A stretch of 64,000 nt of DNA from Bacteroidota bacterium (GTDB lineage: Bacteria; Bacteroidota; Bacteroidia; Flavobacteriales; Weeksellaceae): positions 24,581 through 88,580 of the forward strand of contig JAEXBA010000008.1 in the NCBI GenBank assembly GCA_023457935.1, read 5' to 3'. Positions 33,961 to 42,307 of this stretch are shown here, piece by piece (within the stretch, counting starts at the first letter, position 1; each line of letters begins with the position of its first letter). Both the position numbers and the translations under genes were made by a program. Under the pieces are notes generated by a model. That model did not search any database. It worked only from the letters and a program-made list of their open reading frames with translations, and had not been told where the DNA came from.

Positions 33961-36900
33961 TATACATAAATCAGTTTGGTTTCGCCCACCTTCTTGCCGA
34001 TTTTTTCAAGAGCCGTTTTATAATCTGCAATCTGATGAAGGTGTTTTTCACGCTCTTCACCGGTTTTGAAATCAACAATATGGAATTCTCCGTTCTGTTT
34101 AACTAAACGGTCCGGACGGAAGATTTTCGAAACGCCGTTTTCAGAAATCATGATGTCTTTTTCGTTTATAATTTCAAGGCCTTCCTCAAAAAACCGTTGA
34201 TGATCCGCAATGATTTTCTGCAGATAGTCTGAAATTTCAGCACTTTCCTCCAAAGTCAGAATTCCGTTCAGAACATAGCTTTCAAGAACAGAATCAATAT
34301 CTTCTGCTGTATTGATTTTTGAAAGTATTTCGTGGGTGAAAATTCCGCGCCGAACGCTTTCAATCCTTGTCTGATAACTTTTGGAAGGCGTTGCAATCTT
34401 GATGCTGCCATTCATTTCGCCGTCAGAAGTCAGGTTGGAAATACCTTTGGTCTCAAACTGCCCGGTTTTTTCTTTGGTTTTCTTCCGCAGAAATTCCGGT
34501 CCGGAAATCGGGTAGAGGTCAAACTCATCGTTTGCTGTAAGATTTTTGCTTTTCAGAAAGTTGTAAATCTCCGTTCTGCTTTCCTTTTCTTCACCTTTTT
34601 TACTGTCGGTTCCGGGTTTTTCAATATAAAGAAAAAGCTGTTCTACCGGTCTCGTCGTGGCAACATACTGGATACAGTAACGGTCAATTTTGTTGCGGTA
34701 AGCATTTGCCTGATTGAATTTTCCGATTTCTTCATCATACACTTCCAGTTCTTTTTCGAAATTTTTAAGGTTAACGGATTTCAGGTCTTCATTTTCATCT
34801 GTCGGAAACCACTGAGAAAAAGCACTGTCCTTATTTTCGTTCGGAACAGGATACAGAACCACCGGAAATTCCAGACCTTTTGCCTTATGAATCGTCATAA
34901 TCTGCACTGCATCTACATTTTCTGATGCCTGAATGGTTTTTTTCCGGGCTTCCTCATCCCAGAATTTAATAAAATCCTTAACTGTCGCTCCGGAATTCTG
35001 TGTAAAACCGTACAGCAGCTCCAGGAAATTCAGCAGAAAATCGGTTTCGCGCTGATCCACGGAGAATTCATTAACATAAAACTCAACAAAATTATAAAGA
35101 TTGAGCTTTGGAAAATTCTTTTGCTGAAGGTTCAGTCCGTATTTGGCGGTAATGAATTCCTCAATATCGGTTTTGTTTCCCTTTGAAAGAATTTCCTGCA
35201 TCTCAGACGTGAAATCTTCCATTTCAACTCTTCCCAAGCCGTTAAGATAATACATCATCAGCGTAAGGTACTGCATGTTTTTCGGATTGGTTTCCCAGTT
35301 CAGAAACTGTATAACTGCTTTCAGTGTTTTCGAAAGTTCAAGCGTAAGGCCGCTTTCCGATATGGTTTTAATTGGTGTTTCAGTGCCGTTGTACCAGACC
35401 TTAAGCGCACCGAGTTTCTGTGAAAAATTAAAAATTTCAGTGTTTCCGCGGCACAGAATGGTAATATCAGAAAACCGGAATCCGTTATCGAGACATTCCT
35501 GAATATCTTTCTGCATCCGGGCGGAAGTTTCCGTGAAATATTCCTCTTTTTTAAGGTTATCGATGAGGTTTACCTTTACGCGCCCTTCCAGCGAAGATTC
35601 GGCAATCTGCTGAGCCGATTTTCCGAAGATATCCTGATGTACTTTTTCAACCGAACACGACATGAATTCATACAGCTCATTGTTGAAGTCCACAATATTT
35701 TTGGCACTGCGCCAGTTTTTATCCAGAACAATCAGTTCCGCTTCTTTAGGTGAAATTTCATTTTTATTGATGATGTTCAGCATCAACTGCGAGTCGCCGC
35801 CACGGAAACGATAAATGCTCTGTTTCGGATCACCGACCAGCGTAAAGGAAGTATGGTCCATCGAAACACTGTGATCGCGCAGCGGAATGAAATTCTGCCA
35901 CTGAAGATGTGAGGTGTCCTGAAATTCGTCAAAGAAAAAATGCTGAAACTGCGAACCGACTTTCTCGTAAATGAATGCAGACGGCTCGTTGGCGAGGTTT
36001 TCACCGATCATCACGTTGAATTTCGAAAGCAGAACCACATCGTTTTCTTCTTCAATCTGCGCGAGTTCATCCTGAATGTCTTTATTTACCTTCAGCGGTA
36101 AAAGTGAGGCCAAAATTTTCTGTTTCTTGCTGATTTTAATGTGATTCTGAATAATCTGTTCACGGCTGTTGATAAGAAAATCAAGGATTTCAAAAATAAG
36201 ATATTCTTTTGGCTGTCCCGTTTTTGAAGCGCCTTTTCTGTAATGTTCAATCTTTTTTGCTTCTGCTTCTGAGGTTGGGTAAAGATTGGGTTCACCTTTA
36301 TTCAGAAACGAATCAAAAAAATACTGGATGCTCTGGTTTCCGCCGCCCGCAAAATCACTGTTTTCAAGGCCCTTTTCCTGAATGACAGCCAGCGCGTTTT
36401 TCGCTTTCAGTTCTGAATCTTTCTGCAGATCTCGGATTTCTTTTCTCAGTGTTTCTTTCAGATGTTCATAACGGTTCCAGTCGAATGCGCTGTTGGATTT
36501 AAGATGATCATAATGAATGTCTTTTACAAATTCTTTTGCCGAATCGTAGAGTGTTTTGTTGAGGTTGACCCGTTCGTTATTGTCGAGTTTGTAACTCACA
36601 AAATCAATAAAAGCATCAGAAACCTCATTCTGGTCACCGATTTTATCAAGCATCTGATCAATGGCTTCAATCAGAAAAGGTTCGGGCTGAATTTCAAGAT
36701 TGAAATTTTTTGCGAGGCCCAATTCATAAGAAAAACTCCGTACCAGTCTTGCGTTGAACTTATCAATGGTTCCGATATTGAGTTTTGAATAATGATGAAG
36801 AATATAATCCAGCAGATGCTGTGAACGTTCGTGAAGATCTTTCAGCGGAATGTTTGCGCCTTCCGATTTCAGTGCTTCCTGGATGTTTTTCAGGTTTTTG

Positions 36901-37118
36901 TTGTCTTCAAAGTTGTTGGCAGTGAATTCGCCCAACCACGAAAGAATACGTTCTTTCATTTCGTTGGCGGCCTTATTGGTAAAGGTGAGCGCAAGAATAT
37001 TCTGAATCATATGATGCTGATTCGGATATTTCAGGCAGATCATCAAAAGACGCTGAACGAGTGTGTAGGTTTTTCCGGAGCCGGCAGAAGCGTTGATTAC
37101 AGTATACTGATTGGACAT
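33960..37118 (-). CDS. RecB/AddA-like UvrD helicase with C-terminal nuclease domain
   Basis: I place the start at ATG 37118 (1052 residues), because Walker A follows at once: ASAGSGKT at residues 10-17. The 62 extra codons upstream have low-quality composition. SF1 helicase motifs run in order: DEFQDTSHLQW (Walker B) near residue 399, VGDPKQSIYRFRGGD near 433, and MTIHKAKGLEFPVVLYP near 737. The C-terminus has FHIVDFKTGE, the PD-(D/E)xK nuclease motif. This is the AddA/RecB type of double-strand-break processing enzyme. Its usual AddB-like partner is not next to it. Confidence 0.92.
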   Translation of the reverse strand: MSNQYTVINASAGSGKTYTLVQRLLMICLKYPNQHHMIQNILALTFTNKAANEMKERILSWLGEFTANNFEDNKNLKNIQEALKSEGANIPLKDLHERSQHLLDYILHHYSKLNIGTIDKFNARLVRSFSYELGLAKNFNLEIQPEPFLIEAIDQMLDKIGDQNEVSDAFIDFVSYKLDNNERVNLNKTLYDSAKEFVKDIHYDHLKSNSAFDWNRYEHLKETLRKEIRDLQKDSELKAKNALAVIQEKGLENSDFAGGGNQSIQYFFDSFLNKGEPNLYPTSEAEAKKIEHYRKGASKTGQPKEYLIFEILDFLINSREQIIQNHIKISKKQKILASLLPLKVNKDIQDELAQIEEENDVVLLSKFNVMIGENLANEPSAFIYEKVGSQFQHFFFDEFQDTSHLQWQNFIPLRDHSVSMDHTSFTLVGDPKQSIYRFRGGDSQLMLNIINKNEISPKEAELIVLDKNWRSAKNIVDFNNELYEFMSCSVEKVHQDIFGKSAQQIAESSLEGRVKVNLIDNLKKEEYFTETSARMQKDIQECLDNGFRFSDITILCRGNTEIFNFSQKLGALKVWYNGTETPIKTISESGLTLELSKTLKAVIQFLNWETNPKNMQYLTLMMYYLNGLGRVEMEDFTSEMQEILSKGNKTDIEEFITAKYGLNLQQKNFPKLNLYNFVEFYVNEFSVDQRETDFLLNFLELLYGFTQNSGATVKDFIKFWDEEARKKTIQASENVDAVQIMTIHKAKGLEFPVVLYPVPNENKDSAFSQWFPTDENEDLKSVNLKNFEKELEVYDEEIGKFNQANAYRNKIDRYCIQYVATTRPVEQLFLYIEKPGTDSKKGEEKESRTEIYNFLKSKNLTANDEFDLYPISGPEFLRKKTKEKTGQFETKGISNLTSDGEMNGSIKIATPSKSYQTRIESVRRGIFTHEILSKINTAEDIDSVLESYVLNGILTLEESAEISDYLQKIIADHQRFFEEGLEIINEKDIMISENGVSKIFRPDRLVKQNGEFHIVDFKTGEEREKHLHQIADYKTALEKIGKKVGETKLIYV

Positions 37119-37250
37119 TTTCTTAAGTTTCAATCTGCAATTTAATGAATTTTGTATTTGAATTTTAACGGAACTGGCGGCATTTTTAACAGTTGCCGGA
37201 ACTTTTTTGCCAAAACTTTCACAATTGCTGTTAAGTGTAGTTAAAGCTGT

Positions 37251-37280
37251 TTTGCTGTTGCATTTTTCATAATATTTTTG
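37251..37280 (+). promoter_or_regulatory. Flavobacterial promoter
   Basis: TTTG at 37251-37254 and TATTTTTG at 37273-37280 are 18 bases apart and lie 14 bases before the TTG start at 37295. Confidence 0.6.
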
Positions 37281-37294
37281 AATAAAAATCATCC

Positions 37295-38101
37295 TTGAAA
37301 ACAACTTTATTATTCCTTTTTGTTTCTGTTCTTTTTTCGCAGGTTAATGCGCAGCAATATGTGTTCGGAAAAGTAATTTCCGAAGACGGTATTGAGCTCG
37401 GCGGCGTTGTCGTCATGAACATGCATTCTGAAGAGAAAGTGCTTACCGATAAAGACGGAATCTTCATGATTAAAGCATTGGAGAACCATGAACTCCGATT
37501 TATAAGAGCGCGTTTTGATAGAACTGCAGTGAAAATCAAACCTGAGCATTTCCAGTCATCTTTGAGAATTGAGCTGAAACATTCGCCGGAACTGATTGAG
37601 GAAGTGGAAATCGGTTTTGTTCCTACCGGAAATATCAAAACAGACATCGCCAAGCTGGAACCCTCGGCAAAAGTGAAAGCGCTCAACGAAAATATGTCGG
37701 CCTACATGAAAACAAAACCCACGGAAGTGCCGCCTCAGCTGCGTCAGCCTTCAACAATTGCGGTCGGCCCGAATTATTCTGCCGGTCAGGTAAATCTTTT
37801 GGGTTTAATAGGATACGCGATAAAAAAAACGCAGAAGCAGAAGACAACGCCTAATTATGCGGAGCAGCAGGCTTTTTACCGAAGGGTAAAAGAAGAAATC
37901 AACATGAATTATTATACCGGTTACGGTCTGGATGAATTTGAGTTTGAGCAGCTGCTTATTTACGCAGACAAAAAGTATAATCTAAGCAAAAATCTCAGAA
38001 GTAACTTCAGTATTGCCACCATTGACAGCTATCTTAAAACTGCGCTGAAGGATTTCCTCAACACCCGGAAAGTGATCAGCAAACCAGTAGAAAAAAGTTA
38101 A
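37295..38101 (+). CDS. Secreted carboxypeptidase-regulatory-like domain protein
   Basis: The start is TTG 37295, directly opening a signal peptide (KTTLLFLFVSVLFSQVNAQ). The 268-residue protein has a CarboxypepD_reg-like beta-sandwich from residue 20 to about 95 (YVFGKVISEDGIELGGVVVM, LTDKDGIFMIKALENHELRF), the family used at the N-terminus of TonB receptors and in many small Bacteroidota envelope proteins. The remaining 170 residues are helical and hydrophilic. Function unknown. A consensus promoter lies just upstream. Confidence 0.75.
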   Translation: MKTTLLFLFVSVLFSQVNAQQYVFGKVISEDGIELGGVVVMNMHSEEKVLTDKDGIFMIKALENHELRFIRARFDRTAVKIKPEHFQSSLRIELKHSPELIEEVEIGFVPTGNIKTDIAKLEPSAKVKALNENMSAYMKTKPTEVPPQLRQPSTIAVGPNYSAGQVNLLGLIGYAIKKTQKQKTTPNYAEQQAFYRRVKEEINMNYYTGYGLDEFEFEQLLIYADKKYNLSKNLRSNFSIATIDSYLKTALKDFLNTRKVISKPVEKS

Positions 38102-38104
38102 AAT

Positions 38105-38116
38105 TTTGTTAACAAA
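38105..38116. other. Perfect 12-bp palindrome
   Basis: TTTGTTAACAAA is a perfect inverted repeat, 3 bases after the carboxypeptidase-like gene and about 95 bases before the SIMPL gene. It may be a binding site, but one copy is not enough to say. Confidence 0.25.
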
Positions 38117-38210
38117 TGTTAATGAAATCCTAATTTTCGGAATGAATTTTGATGTAATAATTTCTGACTTAAATAGTTATTATTTTAAATCTTTTTAAAC
38201 ACACGCACAA

Positions 38211-38942
38211 ATGAATAAAAACATTATCGCCATTGCCATTGCTTCGTTGGGTTTTATTATTGGTCTTGCCTTTTTGGGAAATGCCATTAAGAACAGAAAC
38301 CAGTCTGAAAATACCATTTCGGTAACCGGTTTGGGAACCAAGAAATTCACATCCGATCTCATCACGTGGAGCGGAAATTTTTCAAGAAACAGTTTCGAAC
38401 TGAAATCTGCATACGATGAGTTGGCAAACGACAAAAAAATCATTGAAAATTATCTGGTTTCCAAAGGAATTTCGAAAAATCAACTTGTTTTTTCTGCGGT
38501 TGATATCCAGAAACAGTACAACTACGGCAGCGACGCAAACGGTAGAAGCATTCAGACTTTTGCGGGTTATCAGCTTTCCCAAACTGTTTCCATCGACAGC
38601 AAAGATGTGGCAAAGATTGAAAATCTTTCGAGAAACATTACAGAAATCATCAACCTCGGAATTGAGTTCACATCATCGCCGCCCAATTATTTCTACACAA
38701 AACTGGCAGATGTAAAACAGCAGATGATTGCCGACGCCACAAAAGACGCCAAACAGAGAGCCGAGAAAATAGCTGAAAATGCAGGTTCAAGTCTTGGAAA
38801 CCTGAAAAAAGCAACAATGGGTGTCATCCAGATTACGGCACCGAATTCGAATGAAGATTTTTCGTACGGTGGAACTTTCAACACTTCTTCCAAAGAAAAA
38901 GAAGCCAGCATTACGATAAAACTCGAGTATCAGGTAGATTAG
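38211..38942 (+). CDS. SIMPL domain-containing protein
   Basis: The 243-residue protein has an N-terminal hydrophobic segment (IIAIAIASLGFIIGLAFLG) that anchors it in the membrane or directs export. The SIMPL (DUF541) domain follows, with ENTISVTGLGTKKFTSDLIT near residue 31, QLVFSAVDIQKQYNY near residue 92 and the ADATKDAKQRAEKIAENAG helix near 176. SIMPL proteins form ring-like oligomers in the envelope, with poorly known function. Its stop overlaps the stop of the convergent GNAT gene by 4 bases. Confidence 0.88.
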   Translation: MNKNIIAIAIASLGFIIGLAFLGNAIKNRNQSENTISVTGLGTKKFTSDLITWSGNFSRNSFELKSAYDELANDKKIIENYLVSKGISKNQLVFSAVDIQKQYNYGSDANGRSIQTFAGYQLSQTVSIDSKDVAKIENLSRNITEIINLGIEFTSSPPNYFYTKLADVKQQMIADATKDAKQRAEKIAENAGSSLGNLKKATMGVIQITAPNSNEDFSYGGTFNTSSKEKEASITIKLEYQVD

Positions 38943-39457
38943 TTTCTGCAGTAAACAATATCGTAGATTTCATCACGGAGTAAATCCGACTTTTCCGGAC
39001 TGAAATTGGCCATCAGCCAAAGCGGTACCGGATTTTTTCCGTCCTCATAGGCCGGCTGCATGTAATTTTCGTCAATAACACCAAAACCGTTCTTTTTGTA
39101 AAATTCTACACGGTTTCTGGAAACATCATCCAAAGTTTCCGGTTCCGCTTCAAGAACAATTTTAGAATAGTTCTTAAAAAGTTCCTTAATGGATTCACTC
39201 CCGAATTTCTGACTGCGGAATTCCGAAAAAATCTCAAAATGCTCCACAAAAACACAGTTGCTGAGTTCCCAGCAAATCATGTAGCCGACATTATTGAGGC
39301 CGTCCAGAATAGAAATAACTCTTACTTTTTCGTTGTCAAAAAGGCATTTGAACTGTCGTTCACACCGTCTTTCATCTTCCGGAAAAGCGCTGCAATACGA
39401 AGAAAATATTTCTTCTGCGCGGTAATCGTCACTGGAGGAAACCTGGTTGAATTCCAT
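38939..39457 (-). CDS. GNAT family N-acetyltransferase
   Basis: The 172-residue protein has a shortened GNAT fold: YMICWELSNCVFVEHFEIF near residue 58 (strands 4) and SEFRSQKFGSESIKELF near residue 77, which replaces the canonical RGxGxG acyl-CoA loop with RSQKFGS. The following FYKKNGFGVIDENYMQPAYE is the usual end of the fold. Substrate unknown. The gene converges with the SIMPL gene with a 4-base overlap at the ends. Confidence 0.8.
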   Translation of the reverse strand: MEFNQVSSSDDYRAEEIFSSYCSAFPEDERRCERQFKCLFDNEKVRVISILDGLNNVGYMICWELSNCVFVEHFEIFSEFRSQKFGSESIKELFKNYSKIVLEAEPETLDDVSRNRVEFYKKNGFGVIDENYMQPAYEDGKNPVPLWLMANFSPEKSDLLRDEIYDIVYCRN

Positions 39458-39547
39458 TTTTTAATAAAAACTGTTTTTACGAAAATATTGTTTTTGAATT
39501 GTTGAAGGATTATATTTTAACCCGCTCTTTCTACTAAAATTTTCACT

Positions 39548-39784
39548 TTAAAGGTCGAAAACACTCGGACGCCGTGTTACGAAAATATCCTTTACCCACA
39601 GCGAAAAAGCCAGTACAAGGTATATGAGAAAGAAAAATCCTACCGTCGCAAAAGTGGAGTAGATGAAGAAAACGCGCAGTTTGGAAACCGGAATTCCGAG
39701 TTTCGCGCCCATTCTTGTAAGCACGCCAAACCATTCCCGTTCTACGGTATGTCTTACATTGGTGATGAATCTTGGTTCGCGCAT
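39548..39784 (-). CDS. PspC domain protein
   Basis: The 78-residue protein is a PspC domain and little else. It has the amphipathic start (FGVLTRMGAKLGIPVSKLRV) followed by the transmembrane pair (FFIYSTFATVGFFFLIYLVL). PspC proteins sense or buffer envelope stress in the phage-shock response; here no other psp gene is adjacent. It follows the DUF2851 gene with a one-base gap, which suggests cotranscription with it. Confidence 0.85.
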   Translation of the reverse strand: MREPRFITNVRHTVEREWFGVLTRMGAKLGIPVSKLRVFFIYSTFATVGFFFLIYLVLAFSLWVKDIFVTRRPSVFDL

Positions 39785-39785
39785 T

Positions 39786-41054
39786 TTAGGAAGGGTCTTT
39801 CAGGAGTTTGAGTCCGATGCTGCAATTTAAGCAATTTTTCGGTTCGCAGCTATATTTGTAATGCCAGATGAACGCCTGCGATTCTGCTGAAGAAAGCATT
39901 TCAACACCCAGCTTTTTCCAGTTTTGGGTAACTGTATTTTTTTCTGCAGGAATTTTTTGATAAAAATCTGAAATTTCATCAGCAGTATTTTCACAGTTAT
40001 ATTTACCGAAAGTATATTTCAAAGGCAGTACGGCGTTGATTAAAATAAGTTCAACGAAATCTTTAGTCAGCGTTTTTTCATGAGCAGTTTCAGTTTCCTT
40101 TTGAAAATTAAAATGTCTGTTCCAGTAACCCGATGCTTTGATACCACTGAAAATATCAGCAAGTTGCGAAGTATTCCTGGCCGAAATAATTTTTGAAAAA
40201 AGATTCTGCTCGCGGTGATAAAGATGGGCAAGCTGCGAAAGTCTGATGGTAGGAAAATTCGGTGGGCGAAGTCTTAGGAATTTCGGGCGGAAAATGTTTT
40301 CGTTGAGTTTGTATTTGAGTTTCAGAAAATCATACTCGCGTTTCCAGATTCTGGTCTGTTCATCAGCCGGATTCTCCAGCCAGCCAGCGGACCCAAAGAA
40401 AAGAGCTTCCAGCTGCAGCTGATTCTGACTGATTTTTCTGATAACTGAGAAATCAATGTTTTCTGCAATATTTCTGAAGATTTCTCCATTCACCTTCAGG
40501 CCGAAAGCATAAGCAAGCTGCTGAAAAAGAACAGCTTCTGCATCATTTCTTTGCTTCTGTAGACGGTTTTCAATTTCAACTGATTTTTCATCTAGTTTTT
40601 TCAGTAAAGTTTCATTCACAAAATCGAAAGGAACTTTCTTGGGGTCGAAAATCTGTTCGCAGGGAATAAAACCATAATGCGAAACTAAGGATCCATACTT
40701 TTTTAAAACCGAATGATTGATATAATCATAAAGCTGAAGCGTGGGGATTGCTCTTGATTTAAATTCTTCAAGATCGGAGTCGTGCTGATAAACAGCGTGC
40801 AGAATCACATTGTCAAATGCTTTGTCGTTCGAATGGTTGTGAAAAATCCAGTCGGAAGATCTCACGTGAAGCTCAATGTTTCCTGCAAGAATAACATTTC
40901 CCGTCTTTATTTTCGCATCAAGAAAATCCGGCCCTGAATTTCGGTTCCATTTGCCAAAATCCAGAATTTCAATTTCATTACCTTCAACATCTCTGAAATC
41001 AAAGCTGCTGAAAATCCGGTAATTCCACAGATACTGCAGGAGATTTTCGTTCAT
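39786..41054 (-). CDS. DUF2851 family protein
   Basis: The start is at ATG 41054 (422 residues); a GTG at 41057 would add one residue. It shows the family's N-terminal block (NENLLQYLWNYRIFSSFDFR), then LDFGKWNRNSGPDFLDAKI near residue 33, which looks like a nuclease-fold active-site segment, and IELHVRSSDWIFHNHSNDKAFDNVILHAVY near 57 (split as IELHVRSSDWIFHNH and AFDNVILHAVY). DUF2851 is widespread in Bacteroidota, and the pattern recalls PD-(D/E)xK nucleases. The C-terminus has four cysteines (CEPKNCLNC). Confidence 0.85.
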   Translation of the reverse strand: MNENLLQYLWNYRIFSSFDFRDVEGNEIEILDFGKWNRNSGPDFLDAKIKTGNVILAGNIELHVRSSDWIFHNHSNDKAFDNVILHAVYQHDSDLEEFKSRAIPTLQLYDYINHSVLKKYGSLVSHYGFIPCEQIFDPKKVPFDFVNETLLKKLDEKSVEIENRLQKQRNDAEAVLFQQLAYAFGLKVNGEIFRNIAENIDFSVIRKISQNQLQLEALFFGSAGWLENPADEQTRIWKREYDFLKLKYKLNENIFRPKFLRLRPPNFPTIRLSQLAHLYHREQNLFSKIISARNTSQLADIFSGIKASGYWNRHFNFQKETETAHEKTLTKDFVELILINAVLPLKYTFGKYNCENTADEISDFYQKIPAEKNTVTQNWKKLGVEMLSSAESQAFIWHYKYSCEPKNCLNCSIGLKLLKDPS

Positions 41055-41143
41055 CACAAGTGTTTTTCGGAACAGAAGTTACGAAAGAACTTTTGTCAAA
41101 ATTACTTTTGAATGAAAATCAGCGTTTAAATGCGCAACAAAAC

Positions 41144-42280
41144 TCAGTCTTTTGAGAAGTTTTCGAGCGTTTCCGCATACATTTTCTCGTAAATCGGCAG
41201 AATATTCTGAAGGTCGAATTTCAGCGCCTGTTTTTTTGCATTTTCCTTCATTTTAGCGAGTAATTCCTCGTCGCTAAGAAGTTTTATGGTATAATTGGCC
41301 ATTGCTTCCACATTTCCGATTTCAGCAAGAAATCCGGTTTCGCCCTGAATGTTCACTTCAGGAATTCCACCAGCGTTGGAACTGATGACCGGAGTGTGCG
41401 CTGCCATTGCTTCCAGGGCCGCCAAACCGAAACTTTCCTGCTCGGAAGGCAACAGAAAGACATCCGAAATTTCAAGAATTTTGTAGAGATCGTTCACTTT
41501 CCCAAGCAGACGTATTTTGTTGATCAGTTCAGGATTTTCTTCCAGAAACTGATTGATTTTTTCCATATCCGGACCTTCACCGATGATAATCAGTTTGGAA
41601 TTTACCTTTGCATTGACGGATTTGAAAATCTGCAGTACTTCGTCCACACGTTTCACCGGTCTTAAGTTGGAAACGTGAATCATAATCTTTTCCCCGGGTT
41701 CCGCAAACTGTTTTCTCTGGCAGATTTCTTTCTCGGTAAATTCAGAATTATCAATGAAATTGGTAATCACCTGAATGTCTTTTTTGATGTCGAAAAACTG
41801 CAGTGTATCTTTTTTCAGACTTTCAGAAACGGAAGTAATCCTGTCACTCTGATTGATGGAAAATTCAACGGCATGCTTGTAACTCGGATGCTGACCAACC
41901 AGCGTAATATCAGTCCCGTGAAGAGTTGTAACCAAAGGAATATCTTTTCCTTCTTCCTTGAGCATCTGTTTTGCCGTAAACGCAGCGTAAGCATAAGGAA
42001 TTGCGTAATGAGCATGCAGAAGATCGAGCTTGTAAAGATTCACCACACGGTAAATCATGGAAGAAAGCGCAATATCATACGGCTGATACTGAAACAGCGG
42101 ATACGTCTGAACGTTTACTTTATGAAAGAAAATATTCGGATTGGTAATATCCAGCCGTGCCGGAAGATTGCTGGAAATGAAGTGTACTTCATAACCTTTG
42201 TTGGCCAGTGACATGCCGAGTTCGGTTGCCACAATTCCACTTCCACCGTAGGTTGGGTAGCACAGGATTCCGATTTTCAT
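41144..42280 (-). CDS. bshA: N-acetyl-alpha-D-glucosaminyl L-malate synthase
   Basis: The 378-residue GT4 glycosyltransferase opens with the BshA signature KIGILCYPTYGGSGIVATEL. It shows LHAHYAIPYAYAAF near residue 92, HVSNLRPVKRVDEVL near 197 and PSEQESFGLAALEAMA near 277 (the conserved E-x7-E donor site). BshA transfers GlcNAc to L-malate, the first step of bacillithiol synthesis, which replaces glutathione in this lineage. bshB and bshC are not adjacent. Length matches the family. Confidence 0.94.
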   Translation of the reverse strand: MKIGILCYPTYGGSGIVATELGMSLANKGYEVHFISSNLPARLDITNPNIFFHKVNVQTYPLFQYQPYDIALSSMIYRVVNLYKLDLLHAHYAIPYAYAAFTAKQMLKEEGKDIPLVTTLHGTDITLVGQHPSYKHAVEFSINQSDRITSVSESLKKDTLQFFDIKKDIQVITNFIDNSEFTEKEICQRKQFAEPGEKIMIHVSNLRPVKRVDEVLQIFKSVNAKVNSKLIIIGEGPDMEKINQFLEENPELINKIRLLGKVNDLYKILEISDVFLLPSEQESFGLAALEAMAAHTPVISSNAGGIPEVNIQGETGFLAEIGNVEAMANYTIKLLSDEELLAKMKENAKKQALKFDLQNILPIYEKMYAETLENFSKD

Positions 42281-42307
42281 TCTCTTGGTTTTTCGTTTTT
42301 ATATAAG

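Noticed and set aside
37119..37304. 62 extra N-terminal codons of the helicase
   Set aside because: The composition is unlike the rest (Asn/Ser/Lys-rich) and the ATG at 37118 sits nine residues before the Walker A motif, as in related enzymes. The region also holds the opposite-strand promoter.
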